Assembly (NCBI RefSeq): GCF_900120165.1
Contig: NZ_LT635475.1
Location: forward strand, 248,001 to 312,000
Origin: Ezakiella massiliensis
Lineage (GTDB): Bacteria > Bacillota > Clostridia > Tissierellales > Peptoniphilaceae
DNA length: 64,000 bases
Direction: 5' to 3'
Both the position numbers and the translations under genes were made by a program. Below, one piece after another: positions 55,017 to 64,000 of this stretch. Numbering within the stretch: the stretch's first letter is position 1; each line of letters opens with the position of its first letter. A model generated the notes under the pieces. That model was given only the letters and a program-made list of their open reading frames with translations. It searched no databases and was not told the DNA's origin.

Positions 55017-57308
55017 CTACATCATACTAATTGGGTCAACACTTACATTTATTTCTTTACTATTAAAATTTCTTAAAAATTCTATAATCTTACTTACATT
55101 TTTGTCTGGCGATTTTATAATAAATTGCCAGCGATATTCATTTTTTATTTTCGCAATTGGCGAAGGATTCGGATGCAAAACTTTTGCTGTGATATCATTA
55201 TCAATAACAAATTTTGTGAGTTTATGATATACATCCATCAGATCATTATGAGCAATCATATTATCCGTTGAATTTTTTTGCACCAATATGATTTTGGTAA
55301 AAGGAGGATATAGAAACTCTTTTCTTACCTTCATCTCCGTCTTAAAAAATTCTTCATATTCACCATTTACGCTTAATTTAATTGCAAAATGTTCTGGTTG
55401 ATAAGTCTGAAGAATAACGCGTCCTTCATCCTCTCCTCGACCAGCTCTTCCGCTTACCTGCCTAACAAGTGAATACATCCACTCACAAGCCCTGTAATCA
55501 GGAATTTTTAAAAGCATATCAGCGGCAATTATTCCAACCAAGGTAACGTTCTTAAAATCTAAGCCCTTGGCTATCATCTGTGTGCCAATTAAAATATCTA
55601 TGTCTCCAGAGTTCATTCTCTGATATATATCATAATGAGAATTTTTTCTGGACATTGTATCCCTGTCCATCCGCTCAACTCGAGCTTGAGGAAAGAGTTT
55701 TTTAGTTATATATTCAACCTGCTCTGTCCCAATTCCAAAATCTTTTATTTTATCAGAACCACAGTTGGGGCACTTTTCTGGTAAGGCTATTGACTTGCCG
55801 CAATAATGGCAGACAAGTTTGTTCATATTTTTATGGTAGGTCATACTTACATCGCAGTCTTCGCATTTAATTGCTTCTCCACAAGTTCTGCAACTTACAA
55901 AACCCGAATAACCCCTACGATTTAAAAAAAGCATTGTTTGTTTTTTATTTTTTAAATTATCGAGTATAGCTTCATAAAGTTTTAATGAAAAAATAGATAT
56001 ATTTCCATTATTGAGCTCAAGGGCCATATCTGCAACTTCAATCTTTGGTAAAGCCTTTCCATTTGCCCTTTCCTTCATCTCATACAACTTATAAATACCC
56101 TTGCTTGTCTTGTAATAAGAATCAAGGCAAGGAGTTGCAGATCCTAAAATCAGCATGGCATTGTTTATATCAGCCATAAACTCTGCAATATCAACAGTTT
56201 TGTATTTAGGAGTATGACTAGAAACATAAGAATTGTCGTGCTCTTCATCTATTATAATTATCCCTAAATTTTGAACCGGAGAAAAAATTGCAGACCTAGC
56301 TCCAACAACTATCCTAATATCACCATTTTTAATTCTCATCCACTGATCATATCTTTCTTTTTGAGTAAGCTTTGAGTGGATAATGGCAACTTCTTCATTA
56401 AAACGACCTTTAAATCTAGCTACAGTTTGTGGGGTAAGACCAATTTCAGGAACTAATATTATTGCAGATTTATTATCCTTTAGGACCTCTTCTACAATCT
56501 GTAAATATACTTCCGTTTTACCCGAACCCGTGACTCCGTTTATTAAAAACTTATTGTTAGCTGACTTATAATCTTTGAATATGCCGTCTACAACATTTCT
56601 TTGTGTTTCATTTAACTGATGTTTTTTATATCGAGAAACTTTTTTGCCTATAAATTTTTGTATAACTACTCTCTCACCAATATAGCCATTTTTTATTAAT
56701 GTTTTTATTGGACTATCGCTAATTGATAGTCTTTTCATAATGTCGGATCGACTGTAATCACCTGATTTAACAATATTATATACAGCCATCTGCTTCTCAG
56801 AAAGATCATCGGCCTCATTCTTAGCATACAAGATTTTTTTAGTATACATAGAAGGCTGATTTTTTAAAGAGTATGAGTATTTAAACTCTCCACTATCAAG
56901 CTTTTCTCTAATCTCCTCACGGCTGAGCTTTGACTCATCAACTAATTCTAAAGTCCTAGCCGAATACAAATCTTTTTGTATTGAATTTAAATCCATTGGT
57001 GGAAGAAATAACTTTAAACTTTCAATCTTATTTGAAAATGTTTTTTCAGAAATAAAAGATGCCGTGTCAATATCTTTTTGAGTGATAAGTGGCTCTTCAT
57101 CTAAAATTTCTAAGATAGGTTTTAATTCTATATCACTATCATCTTCATTACAAATTTCAACGATAATACCGATTATTTTTGAATTGCCCCTTCCAAAAGG
57201 TACGACAACACGTGCCCCTACAAATGCATTCATTTCCTCAGGTATTATATATGAAAATTCACGATTTAATGAATCAATATTTCTATTAATTAAAACCCTT
57301 GCAATCAT
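55017..57308 (-). CDS. priA: Primosomal protein N' (PriA helicase)
   Basis: PriA restarts stalled replication forks. The 763 residues start with the 3' DNA-binding domain (RVLINRNIDSLNREFSYIIPE). The helicase part has NGVTGSGKTEVYLQIV, IIIDEEHDNSY and LGSATP. Zinc-binding Cys pairs include CRTCGEAIKCEDC and CHYCGK and CPNCGS. VRQVSGRAGRGEDEGRVILQT is motif VI. It overlaps coaBC by 4 bases. Confidence 0.97.
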   Translation of the reverse strand: MIARVLINRNIDSLNREFSYIIPEEMNAFVGARVVVPFGRGNSKIIGIIVEICNEDDSDIELKPILEILDEEPLITQKDIDTASFISEKTFSNKIESLKLFLPPMDLNSIQKDLYSARTLELVDESKLSREEIREKLDSGEFKYSYSLKNQPSMYTKKILYAKNEADDLSEKQMAVYNIVKSGDYSRSDIMKRLSISDSPIKTLIKNGYIGERVVIQKFIGKKVSRYKKHQLNETQRNVVDGIFKDYKSANNKFLINGVTGSGKTEVYLQIVEEVLKDNKSAIILVPEIGLTPQTVARFKGRFNEEVAIIHSKLTQKERYDQWMRIKNGDIRIVVGARSAIFSPVQNLGIIIIDEEHDNSYVSSHTPKYKTVDIAEFMADINNAMLILGSATPCLDSYYKTSKGIYKLYEMKERANGKALPKIEVADMALELNNGNISIFSLKLYEAILDNLKNKKQTMLFLNRRGYSGFVSCRTCGEAIKCEDCDVSMTYHKNMNKLVCHYCGKSIALPEKCPNCGSDKIKDFGIGTEQVEYITKKLFPQARVERMDRDTMSRKNSHYDIYQRMNSGDIDILIGTQMIAKGLDFKNVTLVGIIAADMLLKIPDYRACEWMYSLVRQVSGRAGRGEDEGRVILQTYQPEHFAIKLSVNGEYEEFFKTEMKVRKEFLYPPFTKIILVQKNSTDNMIAHNDLMDVYHKLTKFVIDNDITAKVLHPNPSPIAKIKNEYRWQFIIKSPDKNVSKIIEFLRNFNSKEINVSVDPISMM

Positions 57309-58480
57309 AAATTCTCCTCTACAAAATCAATCATCAGCCTTGCAAAGCTATTTTTATCAGTATCTTTAATTTCTAATTTTTTATTGTCTTTAGATAAAAC
57401 AGTTCCGCTATTTCTATCAGATCCAAAGGCTGAGTTTTCTCCCTTTATATTGTTAATTACGATAAAATCCATATCCTTTTTAACAAGCTTTTCTTTGCCA
57501 TATTCAACGTGATTTTCACTCTCTGCAGCAAAGCCAATCACCTTCATATCGCCTTTGATGGGAGCAATAGTTTTTAAAATATCTTTTGTCCTAACTAATT
57601 TAAATTCTAGTGAATCAGCTTTTTTTATTTTTTCTTCTGCATAAGAATCGAACTCATAATCCAAGGGTGCTGCTGCCATAAATAAGGCTACAGAATCTTT
57701 AATCTCGTCTTTAACAGCCTCTAACATATCTGAAGTCGTGCTAATGTCGGTATATTTATAAAAATTATCTTCTGGCTTAAACCTGCTTATATAAACCACA
57801 TTTGCACCGCGTCTTTTTAGTTCACGGGCAATCGCAAGTCCCATTTTTCCGCTTGAGCGATTTGTAAATATCCTTACTGGATCGAGTTGTGAAACAGTAG
57901 ATCCGCTTGTTACAACAACCTTTTTATTTGCAAATAATGAGTCTTGCTTGTTGTTAGCTATAATTTCATTTAATATGCTTTCTGGTGATGGTAGTTTGCC
58001 AATTCCTACATCATTACATGCTAGTAGTCCTGTGTCTGGCTCTATAAAATAATAATCAAGATCTTTTAAATATTTTATATTTTCAAGATTGGTCTTATCC
58101 AAATACATCTTTGTATTCATTGCCGGGGCAATAAATGTTTTGGTCTCACTTGCAGAAATAGCATTTAACAGAAGGTTATCACAAATTCCTGCTCTTAATT
58201 TGGCAATGAAATTCTTTGTAGCTGGAGCTACGATAATATAATCAGCTTCGCCCAAGTATATATGAGGAATTTTTCCATCTTTCATTTCAAAACCATCCAC
58301 ATATACGTCTCTGCCAGTTATGCTTGAAAAAGCAAGTGGAGTCACGAAATGAAGAGCGTTTTCAGTTAAACAGACGTCTACATAGGCGCCCATTTTTTTC
58401 AGTCTACTGGCAATTTCAATCGCTTTATAAGCTGCTACACCGCCAGTGACGCCAAGTAAAACACGTTTATCTTTAAACAT
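57305..58480 (-). CDS. coaBC: Bifunctional phosphopantothenoylcysteine decarboxylase/synthase CoaBC
   Basis: CoaBC makes 4'-phosphopantetheine from phosphopantothenate and cysteine. The N-terminal flavoprotein decarboxylase has GVTGGVAAYKAIEIASRLK, the active-site His region (FVTPLAF) and the signature PAMNTKMY. The C-terminal synthase has VTSGSTVSQLDPVRIFTNRS, SGKMGLAIARELKRRGA and VIGFAAES. The 391-residue length is normal. It lies between rpoZ and priA, the typical gmk-rpoZ-coaBC-priA-def-fmt order of Firmicutes. Confidence 0.97.
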   Translation of the reverse strand: MFKDKRVLLGVTGGVAAYKAIEIASRLKKMGAYVDVCLTENALHFVTPLAFSSITGRDVYVDGFEMKDGKIPHIYLGEADYIIVAPATKNFIAKLRAGICDNLLLNAISASETKTFIAPAMNTKMYLDKTNLENIKYLKDLDYYFIEPDTGLLACNDVGIGKLPSPESILNEIIANNKQDSLFANKKVVVTSGSTVSQLDPVRIFTNRSSGKMGLAIARELKRRGANVVYISRFKPEDNFYKYTDISTTSDMLEAVKDEIKDSVALFMAAAPLDYEFDSYAEEKIKKADSLEFKLVRTKDILKTIAPIKGDMKVIGFAAESENHVEYGKEKLVKKDMDFIVINNIKGENSAFGSDRNSGTVLSKDNKKLEIKDTDKNSFARLMIDFVEENL

Positions 58481-58674
58481 TAATCATGGTCCTTATATTC
58501 TATTTTGCCCTCTCTTACTTCTTCAAGTGCAATGGTAATTGGATTTTCGTCTTCATGGCCTTCAACCTTAATCATTGATCCGTCCACTATTTGCCTTGCT
58601 CTCTTTGCTACAACAGATACTAGTGTGTACCTGCTAACATTTTTACCTAAAACATCTGTTGATGGGTTATACAT
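58480..58674 (-). CDS. rpoZ: RNA polymerase omega subunit
   Basis: The small omega subunit helps RNA polymerase assembly. The 64 residues have SRYTLVSVVAKRARQIVDG and PITIALEEVREGKI, the family hallmarks. The gene is 2 bases after gmk and shares a base with coaBC. Confidence 0.95.
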   Translation of the reverse strand: MYNPSTDVLGKNVSRYTLVSVVAKRARQIVDGSMIKVEGHEDENPITIALEEVREGKIEYKDHD

Positions 58675-58676
58675 AA

Positions 58677-59297
58677 TTATTCACCTAACACTTTCTCTTT
58701 TAAATTTTTAAATCTTTTTACCTTGTGCAGCTCTGCATTAATAATCTCTTCAATATCTTTGGCAGCTTCTTCCACTTCCTCATTTATAATAAAATAGTCA
58801 TATTTATCTATTTGTTCGATTTCCTTATAAGCATTATTAAAACGAATCCTCAAAGACTCTTCGGTTTCAGAACCTCTGCCTATAATCCTCTTTTTTAGCT
58901 CTTCCATGCTGGGTGGAAGTAAAAACATTAAAACTGCATCATCGTATGCTTTTTTTACTTGCATGGCTCCTGCCACATCAATCTCGAGTAAGACCGTATT
59001 ACCCTTTTCTATTTGTCCAAAGACAAAGTCCTTTGGCGTTCCATAAATATTTTGATGCACATGAGCGTATTCAAGCATCTTATCATTTTCAATTAATTCA
59101 TTAAATTCATCTTCGCTAATAAAAAAATAACTTTTTCCGTCAACCTCACCTTCTCTAGACTGCCTTGTGGTTGCTGATATAGATAAAACTATTTCCTTGT
59201 TATTTTTTAATAATTCTTTGCAAACCGTTCCCTTGCCAGCACCAGATGGACCTGACAAAACGACTAGAAGCCCTTTGCTCAAAATTTTCACCACCAT
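58677..59297 (-). CDS. gmk: Guanylate kinase
   Basis: Gmk phosphorylates GMP to GDP. The P-loop is LSGPSGAGKGTV, and the GMP-binding region is ATTRQSREGEVDGKSYFFISE. The 206-residue length is normal. The ATG at 59297 has only a weak site; an in-frame TTG at 59282 is preceded by GGTGGTG and would give the more usual N-terminus (SKGLLVVLSG). The gene is the head of the operon that runs at least to thiN. Confidence 0.96.
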   Translation of the reverse strand: MVVKILSKGLLVVLSGPSGAGKGTVCKELLKNNKEIVLSISATTRQSREGEVDGKSYFFISEDEFNELIENDKMLEYAHVHQNIYGTPKDFVFGQIEKGNTVLLEIDVAGAMQVKKAYDDAVLMFLLPPSMEELKKRIIGRGSETEESLRIRFNNAYKEIEQIDKYDYFIINEEVEEAAKDIEEIINAELHKVKRFKNLKEKVLGE

Positions 59298-59327
59298 TTC
59301 TTTTTAACTAATAAACTTTATACGCTT

Positions 59328-59356
59328 ATTATATAAGAAGGAATTTTATAAAACAA
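59328..59356 (-). promoter_or_regulatory. Predicted gmk operon promoter
   Basis: TTGTTT (59351-59356) and a perfect TATAAT (59328-59333) are separated by 17 bases on the minus strand. Confidence 0.7.
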
Positions 59357-59399
59357 TAGAATGTTTCGAAAACTTAACAATATACTTTTTATTCTATGA

Positions 59400-59405
59400 T
59401 ATAAT
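59400..59405 (+). promoter_or_regulatory. Predicted -10 box of rqcH
   Basis: TATAAT on the plus strand, 16 bases before the rqcH ATG, is good, but no clear -35 box is found 16-18 bases upstream. The distance to the start codon leaves only a very short leader. Confidence 0.4.
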
Positions 59406-59421
59406 TGCCTTGAGGTGAATT

Positions 59422-61146
59422 ATGTCATTAAACGGACCAGCAATTAGACTTTTAACAAAAGAATTAAACGATAGCTTGCTTGGAGCAAGGGTCGATAAAA
59501 TATATCAGGAAAACAAAGATGTATCAATCCATCTTAGAGCAGGTAGAGAAAATAAAATTTTATATTTTTCTTTTTCCTCTGATACTCCTGCTGTATATCT
59601 GACTGATAAGAAACAGGATTATCCACAAGAGCCCCCATCATTTTGTATGTTACTTAGGAAATATCTAGTAGGAGCTCGTGTTTTAAAAATTGAACAAGTA
59701 AGAATGGATAGAATAATATCAATTACTTTCTCAACCTCTGCTGACATATACTCAACAGATCAAATTAAAATGCAATTTGAAAGCATGGGAAAATATTCTA
59801 ACCTTATTGTTGTAGATGCCAACAATAACGAAATCATCGATTCACTGATAAGGGTTTATCCAGATATGAGTAGTGTACGGCTTGTACTTCCAAAAGAAGA
59901 ATACAAACTACCAGAGGCTAATGGCTTGTACCCACTGAGTGCAAGTCAAGATGATATAAAAAACAAGCTCGAAGAATCTAAACTTCAAAATTTAAAAACA
60001 TCCATATTTAAATCCTTTGAAGGTTTAAACCCCGATATATCGACTTATATACTTCACACAGCAAATATTAACGAAGATATTAACTACGCTAATCTCGATC
60101 AAAGCGGGAGAGAGCATTTGATCATTACAATCTATAATGTCTTTCAAGATATCTTAAACTATAATTTGACGGCTATTGTTTACAAGAAAAACGATATACC
60201 CTTCAAGTTATCGGCCTTTGATTTAAGTCCATCTTTTACCAACGGTAAAGAGTTCGACACAATTAACGATGCAGTAAGATATTTTTACGAAACAAAATCA
60301 ACTTACAAAATTATATCATCCAGAACTCACGACTTAAGAAAAAAAATTAACCATAAAATAAGTAGCCTTGAAAAAACTTTGAGTATTCATAAAAAAGATT
60401 ACCTAAAATCTAAAGATCGTGAAGATATAAAAATTAAAGCTGATCTTTTAGCTGCAAATATATATAAAATTTCTAGAGGCGATAAATTTATAGAAGTAAA
60501 TAATTTTTATAGCGAAGATAATGAATTAATTAAAATTCCTATTGATGAAACCCTATCTCCTAAGCAAAATGTTGATAAGCTTTATAATAGATATAACAAG
60601 ATGAAAAATCGTGAACTAAACCTAAAAAAACGCATGCCTAAAATTGAAAATGAAATTTATTATTTAAAATCAGCTATCATTAATCTTGACCAAGCCGAAA
60701 CATCGGATGAAATTAACCAAATAAAAGAAGAGTTAAAACAAAGCGGATTCTTAAAACAAGGTACATCTAAGAAGAAAATCAGAAATCCAAAAATATCTTT
60801 TAGAGAATATAAATCACCGAGCGGTTTTAAAGTTTTGGCTGGCAGGAATAATATACAAAATGACCAATTAACTTTTAAAGTCTCCCACAAAGAAGACCTG
60901 TGGTTTCATTTGCGCAATGAACCTGGCACTCACGTCATTCTAGAATGTCATAACAAAGACTATAGTGAATATGATATAATCTATGCTGCTAATGTCGCTG
61001 GCGTCTTATCGGGTAAAACTGTGAAATGTGATATTGACTATACAGAAGTAAAAAATGTAAAAAAAATAAAAAATCAAAATCCTGGCCTAGTTAATTATTA
61101 TAATTATAAGACAATAACAATAGATCCAGACGAAAATAATATGTAA
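59422..61146 (+). CDS. rqcH: NFACT family ribosome quality control protein RqcH
   Basis: RqcH binds split 50S subunits carrying stuck peptidyl-tRNA and adds alanine tails. In Firmicutes it was first called fibronectin-binding protein FbpA. The N-terminal NFACT-N domain has GARVDKIYQENKDVSIHLRAG and the conserved Asp-Arg (VRMDRIISI, about residues 95-98). Two coiled coils lie at about 305-335 and 390-440. The NFACT-R domain has FREYKSPSGFKVLAGRNNIQND, DLWFHLRNEPGTHVIL and a C-terminal YNYKTITIDPDE. The 574-residue length is typical. It opposes glyA and shares its terminator. Confidence 0.95.
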   Translation: MSLNGPAIRLLTKELNDSLLGARVDKIYQENKDVSIHLRAGRENKILYFSFSSDTPAVYLTDKKQDYPQEPPSFCMLLRKYLVGARVLKIEQVRMDRIISITFSTSADIYSTDQIKMQFESMGKYSNLIVVDANNNEIIDSLIRVYPDMSSVRLVLPKEEYKLPEANGLYPLSASQDDIKNKLEESKLQNLKTSIFKSFEGLNPDISTYILHTANINEDINYANLDQSGREHLIITIYNVFQDILNYNLTAIVYKKNDIPFKLSAFDLSPSFTNGKEFDTINDAVRYFYETKSTYKIISSRTHDLRKKINHKISSLEKTLSIHKKDYLKSKDREDIKIKADLLAANIYKISRGDKFIEVNNFYSEDNELIKIPIDETLSPKQNVDKLYNRYNKMKNRELNLKKRMPKIENEIYYLKSAIINLDQAETSDEINQIKEELKQSGFLKQGTSKKKIRNPKISFREYKSPSGFKVLAGRNNIQNDQLTFKVSHKEDLWFHLRNEPGTHVILECHNKDYSEYDIIYAANVAGVLSGKTVKCDIDYTEVKNVKKIKNQNPGLVNYYNYKTITIDPDENNM

Positions 61147-61178
61147 TAAAAAAAGTCCCTCGCGGGACTTTTTATTTT
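61147..61178. terminator. Bidirectional terminator between rqcH and glyA
   Basis: AAAAAGTCCC/GGGACTTTTT with a TCGC loop has A-runs and T-runs on both sides, so it can serve both converging genes. Confidence 0.92.
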
Positions 61179-61183
61179 TATAC

Positions 61184-62416
61184 TTATTTGTATAAAATAT
61201 GAGCTTGGCAAAGATCTTTTACTCTTGCCTTTAATTTTTCTCTATCATAGCTTGTATCAAGTGTATCAGCGATAATATATCCAACTTCTCTCATGTCATC
61301 TTCATTGAATCCACGAGTTGTCATAGCTGGTGTACCAATTCTGATACCACTTGTAACAAATGGTGATTCTGTTTCATTTGGAATTGTGTTCTTGTTAGCA
61401 GCAATACCAATTTCACCTAACATTTTTTCAGCTTCTTTACCTGTAAATCCTTTTGCCTTAACATCGATTAAGATTAAGTGGTTATCTGTACCACCTGAAA
61501 CAAGTCTAAATCCTTTTTCTGTGAGTGCTTCTGCAAGAGCTTTTGCATTCTTTAGAACTTGTTCTTGATATGTTTTAAATTCAGGTTTCAATGCTTCACC
61601 AAATGCAACTGCCTTAGCAGCAATAACGTGCATTAAAGGTCCACCTTGTGTTCCTGGGAATACAGCCTTATCAATTGCTTTTGCATTTTCAGCTTTTGTT
61701 AAGATAGCACCACCTCTTGGTCCACGGAGTGTTTTGTGTGTTGTGGTTGTTACATAATCAGCATATGGTACTGGTGATGGATGTAAACCAGCTGCAACTA
61801 GACCAGCGATGTGAGCCATATCAACCATGAATAAAGCACCTACTGAATCAGCAATTTCTCTAAACTTTTTAAAGTCAATAATTCTTGGATAAGCACTTGC
61901 ACCTGCAACGATTAGCTTTGGTTTTTCTTTTGAAGCAATGTCAGCAACTTGGTCATAGTTAATTTGTTCTGTCTTGCTATCTACACCGTAAGCTGCAAAA
62001 TCAAAATATTTTCCGCTGATATTAACTGGTGAACCGTGTGTTAAGTGACCACCTTCGGAAAGATTCATACCCATAACCTTGTCACCAGGTTCGATGCATG
62101 AGAAGTAAACAGCCATGTTAGCGTTTGCACCTGAGTGTGGTTGAACGTTTGCGTGATCAGCTTCAAATAGTTTGCATAATCTATCTCTAGCTAAATCTTC
62201 TGCAATATCTACTACTTCGCAGCCACCGTAATATCTTTTTCTTGGGTATCCTTCTGCATATTTATTTGTTAGGTAGCTTCCCATGGCTTCCATAACTGCT
62301 TCTGATACAAAGTTTTCGCTAGCAATTAATTCGATGTGTGATTGCTGACGAACCTTTTCGTCCATTACAACGCCATAAATCTCAGCGTCAGTTTGTTTTA
62401 AGTGTGAAAAATCCAT
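61184..62416 (-). CDS. glyA: Serine hydroxymethyltransferase
   Basis: GlyA makes glycine and methylene-tetrahydrofolate from serine. The 410 residues include [46 protein letters not shown] and the PLP-Lys motif [15 protein letters not shown]. Near the C-terminus is [15 protein letters not shown]. It has its own promoter and ends at a shared terminator, so it is a single-gene unit. Confidence 0.98.
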   Translation of the reverse strand: MDFSHLKQTDAEIYGVVMDEKVRQQSHIELIASENFVSEAVMEAMGSYLTNKYAEGYPRKRYYGGCEVVDIAEDLARDRLCKLFEADHANVQPHSGANANMAVYFSCIEPGDKVMGMNLSEGGHLTHGSPVNISGKYFDFAAYGVDSKTEQINYDQVADIASKEKPKLIVAGASAYPRIIDFKKFREIADSVGALFMVDMAHIAGLVAAGLHPSPVPYADYVTTTTHKTLRGPRGGAILTKAENAKAIDKAVFPGTQGGPLMHVIAAKAVAFGEALKPEFKTYQEQVLKNAKALAEALTEKGFRLVSGGTDNHLILIDVKAKGFTGKEAEKMLGEIGIAANKNTIPNETESPFVTSGIRIGTPAMTTRGFNEDDMREVGYIIADTLDTSYDREKLKARVKDLCQAHILYK

Positions 62417-62464
62417 TTAAACCTCCTTTGTAGATGACAGTTAAATCTTACTGCCTACACCCTA

Positions 62465-62493
62465 ATTGTAACATATTGAAATTTGTATTTCAA
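62465..62493 (-). promoter_or_regulatory. Predicted glyA promoter
   Basis: TTGAAA (62488-62493) and TACAAT (62465-62470) are separated by 17 bases on the minus strand. A AAGGAGG site lies before the glyA ATG. No folate or glycine riboswitch is seen in the roughly 45-base leader. Confidence 0.7.
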
Positions 62494-62506
62494 CTTAATT
62501 GTTACT

Positions 62507-62905
62507 CTATTTTAATTTAATTATAGAAATTTTATTAGTATGCTTGTTTTTAGCATCTATAAAATATATACATAGATACGAAAGAGCTATTCCTAAGACT
62601 CCTAAAAAGAATGATTTTAGTTCACTTAATTTTAGTACATAGCCTAAGAGTATGCCGATTATAAAACCTAAAAATGGTATTGCGTATAGAATAGCACTTG
62701 CCTTTAGGCCCAAAGAATCATCCATAACAACCTCAACCATCTCTCCTGCCTTTGCATCTATTGAATTAATAACCTCAATTCTATGATCTACTGTTTCGCA
62801 TCCGCCTCCACAGGCTTTACAATTTCCCCCGCAAGCAGAAGTACGAACTAGAGATACAAAAGCTTTATTGCCATTAGTTGATAAAACTTTTCCTATTACT
62901 TGCAT
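62507..62905 (-). CDS. SoxR-reducing system/RseC family protein
   Basis: The 132-residue protein has the RseC layout: an N-terminal beta domain with Cys residues (SACGGNCKACGGGCETV), then two membrane helices (AILYAIPFLGFIIGILLGYVL and SFFLGVLGIALSYLCIYFI). RseC-type proteins are linked to SoxR reduction and thiamine or electron transfer in other bacteria; the role in Firmicutes is unknown. It overlaps the TcdA-like gene by 10 bases. Confidence 0.85.
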   Translation of the reverse strand: MQVIGKVLSTNGNKAFVSLVRTSACGGNCKACGGGCETVDHRIEVINSIDAKAGEMVEVVMDDSLGLKASAILYAIPFLGFIIGILLGYVLKLSELKSFFLGVLGIALSYLCIYFIDAKNKHTNKISIIKLK

Positions 62906-63582
62906 TCTTCCTCCATTATCATATTCATAAGTTCCGCAGCCGCCCTAACTCCCATGTAGTTAGGTGATGGAGCAATCGTTCCAACCACTCCATAAACTTT
63001 TATAGTTTCACCTTCATAATAAAGACACTTTATTTTTTTATGAAGACTTTTATCTATAGATTTCCTAAATCTTTTTGCTAGATTGCAATAGGTCGTTTTG
63101 TCAAGAGTAGAAAATTTTAATGATGATATATCCGTCCTATTGCCTGCGCCCATGGCAGAAATAAATTTTATTTTATTTTTAATTGCATACTCGGCAATTA
63201 ATTTTTTGGCATTAATATCATCGCATAAGTCTAATATATAGTCGCTGTCTGCTAAAAGCTCCTCATAATTACTCTCTTCAAGCATACAGGGCATGCAAAT
63301 AAGATTTAAATCAGGATTAATATCTTTAAATCTCTCTTTTAAAACATCTACTTTTAACTTTCCAATAGAACTATAACTTGAACCAATCTGGCGATTCAAA
63401 TTGCTCTCCTCGTACTTGTCAAAATCAATTATTTTTAGATTATTAACCCCTGATCTGGCGAGCATTTCACAAGCTATGCCCCCTACTCCACCAACGCCAA
63501 CAACGGTTATTCTAACACTAGCAAGTTTATTAAAATTTTCTTCTCCTACAAGGCTTACTGTTCTACTATTTCTTTTCGACAT
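62896..63582 (-). CDS. tcdA: tRNA threonylcarbamoyladenosine dehydratase (TcdA-like)
   Basis: TcdA cyclises t6A37 of tRNAs using ATP. It is an E1-like enzyme with [19 protein letters not shown], the ATP motif, [13 protein letters not shown] and [26 protein letters not shown] is a late family segment. The 228-residue length is slightly short of the E. coli protein. A general ThiF/HesA-type E1 is the alternative, but the short length and tRNA-synthetase neighbour support TcdA. It overlaps the aspS end by 17 bases. Confidence 0.88.
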   Translation of the reverse strand: MSKRNSRTVSLVGEENFNKLASVRITVVGVGGVGGIACEMLARSGVNNLKIIDFDKYEESNLNRQIGSSYSSIGKLKVDVLKERFKDINPDLNLICMPCMLEESNYEELLADSDYILDLCDDINAKKLIAEYAIKNKIKFISAMGAGNRTDISSLKFSTLDKTTYCNLAKRFRKSIDKSLHKKIKCLYYEGETIKVYGVVGTIAPSPNYMGVRAAAELMNMIMEEECK

Positions 63583-64000
63583 TTACCTTTAAGCTTACTT
63601 CCTCTAATTGTTTATCGCTAATTGCTGATGGAGCCATGCTCATTAAATCAGATGCTGATTGAGTCTTTGGAAAGGCAATTACGTCTCTAATGTTAGATGT
63701 GTCTGTAAATATTTGCACCCATCTATCAAGTCCAAGGGCAATTCCCCCATGAGGTGGAGTTCCATAGCTAAGAGCCTCAATAAAGAAACCAAATTGTTTT
63801 AAGGCTTCTTCTTTTGAGAAACCGATAGCTTCAAACATTTTATCTTGAACATCTGAATTGTGGATTCTGATACTTCCTCCACCAGCCTCTTCACCATTGA
63901 TAACAATGTCGTAGGTCTTAGACGAACAATTTGCAGGATCAGTTAACATCTTATCAATGTCCTCATCTTTTGGCGATGTAAATGGATGGTGAACAGCCAC
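63566..64000 (-). CDS. aspS: Aspartyl-tRNA synthetase, C-terminal part (5' end outside window)
   Basis: The last 144 codons of aspS are in the window. The class II motif 3 region reads [17 protein letters not shown], with the Arg that contacts ATP. Just before it is the bacterial insertion end (YGTPPHG), and [17 protein letters not shown] follows. The start of the gene lies beyond the window. Confidence 0.95.
   Translation of the reverse strand: MAVHHPFTSPKDEDIDKMLTDPANCSSKTYDIVINGEEAGGGSIRIHNSDVQDKMFEAIGFSKEEALKQFGFFIEALSYGTPPHGGIALGLDRWVQIFTDTSNIRDVIAFPKTQSASDLMSMAPSAISDKQLEEVSLKVNVEKK

Noticed and set aside
62417..62506. A riboswitch before glyA
   Set aside because: The leader after the predicted promoter is only about 45 bases and has no recognisable aptamer.
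1..64000. Prophage, insertion sequence, CRISPR array, restriction or toxin-antitoxin system
   Set aside because: No integrase, transposase, repeat array, methylase or toxin-like gene was recognised; the gene content is core-type throughout.

Overview
The window looks like chromosomal core DNA from a low-GC, Gram-positive anaerobe. An anaerobic coccus of the Tissierellia/Peptoniphilaceae type is my best guess; this is inferred from the AT-rich sequence, the gene order and selenocysteine use, and no database was searched. Almost everything lies on the minus strand. The exceptions are rpmB, rqcH and a small DUF2975/HTH gene pair. I saw no prophage, insertion sequence, CRISPR array or tRNA.

Layout, read from high to low coordinates, which is the main direction of transcription. 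64.0-59.3 kb: the end of aspS, a TcdA-like E1 enzyme, an RseC-like protein and glyA with its own promoter; rqcH faces the other way and shares a terminator with glyA. 59.3-46.4 kb: gmk, rpoZ, coaBC, priA, def, fmt, rsmB, rlmN, stp, prkC, rsgA, rpe and thiN, a tightly overlapping operon for translation, nucleotide metabolism and signalling. 46.4-40.2 kb: rpmB, then Asp23, a FakA/YloV-like protein, recG, rsmD, coaD, a coiled-coil protein and tmRNA.

40.1-31.6 kb: a divergent DUF2975/HTH pair, then an operon of a ComEA-like lipoprotein, selD, selA, selB, an unusual orphan response regulator and an LtaS-like/GDPD fusion protein. SelD is itself a selenoprotein, because its reading frame crosses an in-frame TGA at codon 17. 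A calcium P-type ATPase follows at 31.5-28.8 kb. 28.7-22.4 kb is a type IV pilus-like cluster: an unknown protein, a major pilin, a small prepilin peptidase, PilM/N-like and PilO-like proteins, three minor pilins and a PilX-like protein. It has no assembly ATPase, retraction ATPase or platform protein.

22.3-1 kb: efp, Asp23, nusB, xseA, xseB, ispA, recN, a Nudix hydrolase, pdp, an M50 protease, scpA, scpB, an RsuA-family pseudouridine synthase, an RpiR-type regulator, a lipoprotein, a flavoprotein, aroH, cmk, plsC, ispH, a four-repeat S1 protein, miaB, mutS and mutL. MutL lacks the usual endonuclease motif. A possible multi-helix RNA leader precedes the S1 gene.

The best candidates for something undescribed are the LtaS-like/GDPD fusion with lost metal ligands, its operon partner the response regulator with Glu in place of the phospho-acceptor Asp, the S1 leader RNA and the motor-less pilin cluster.
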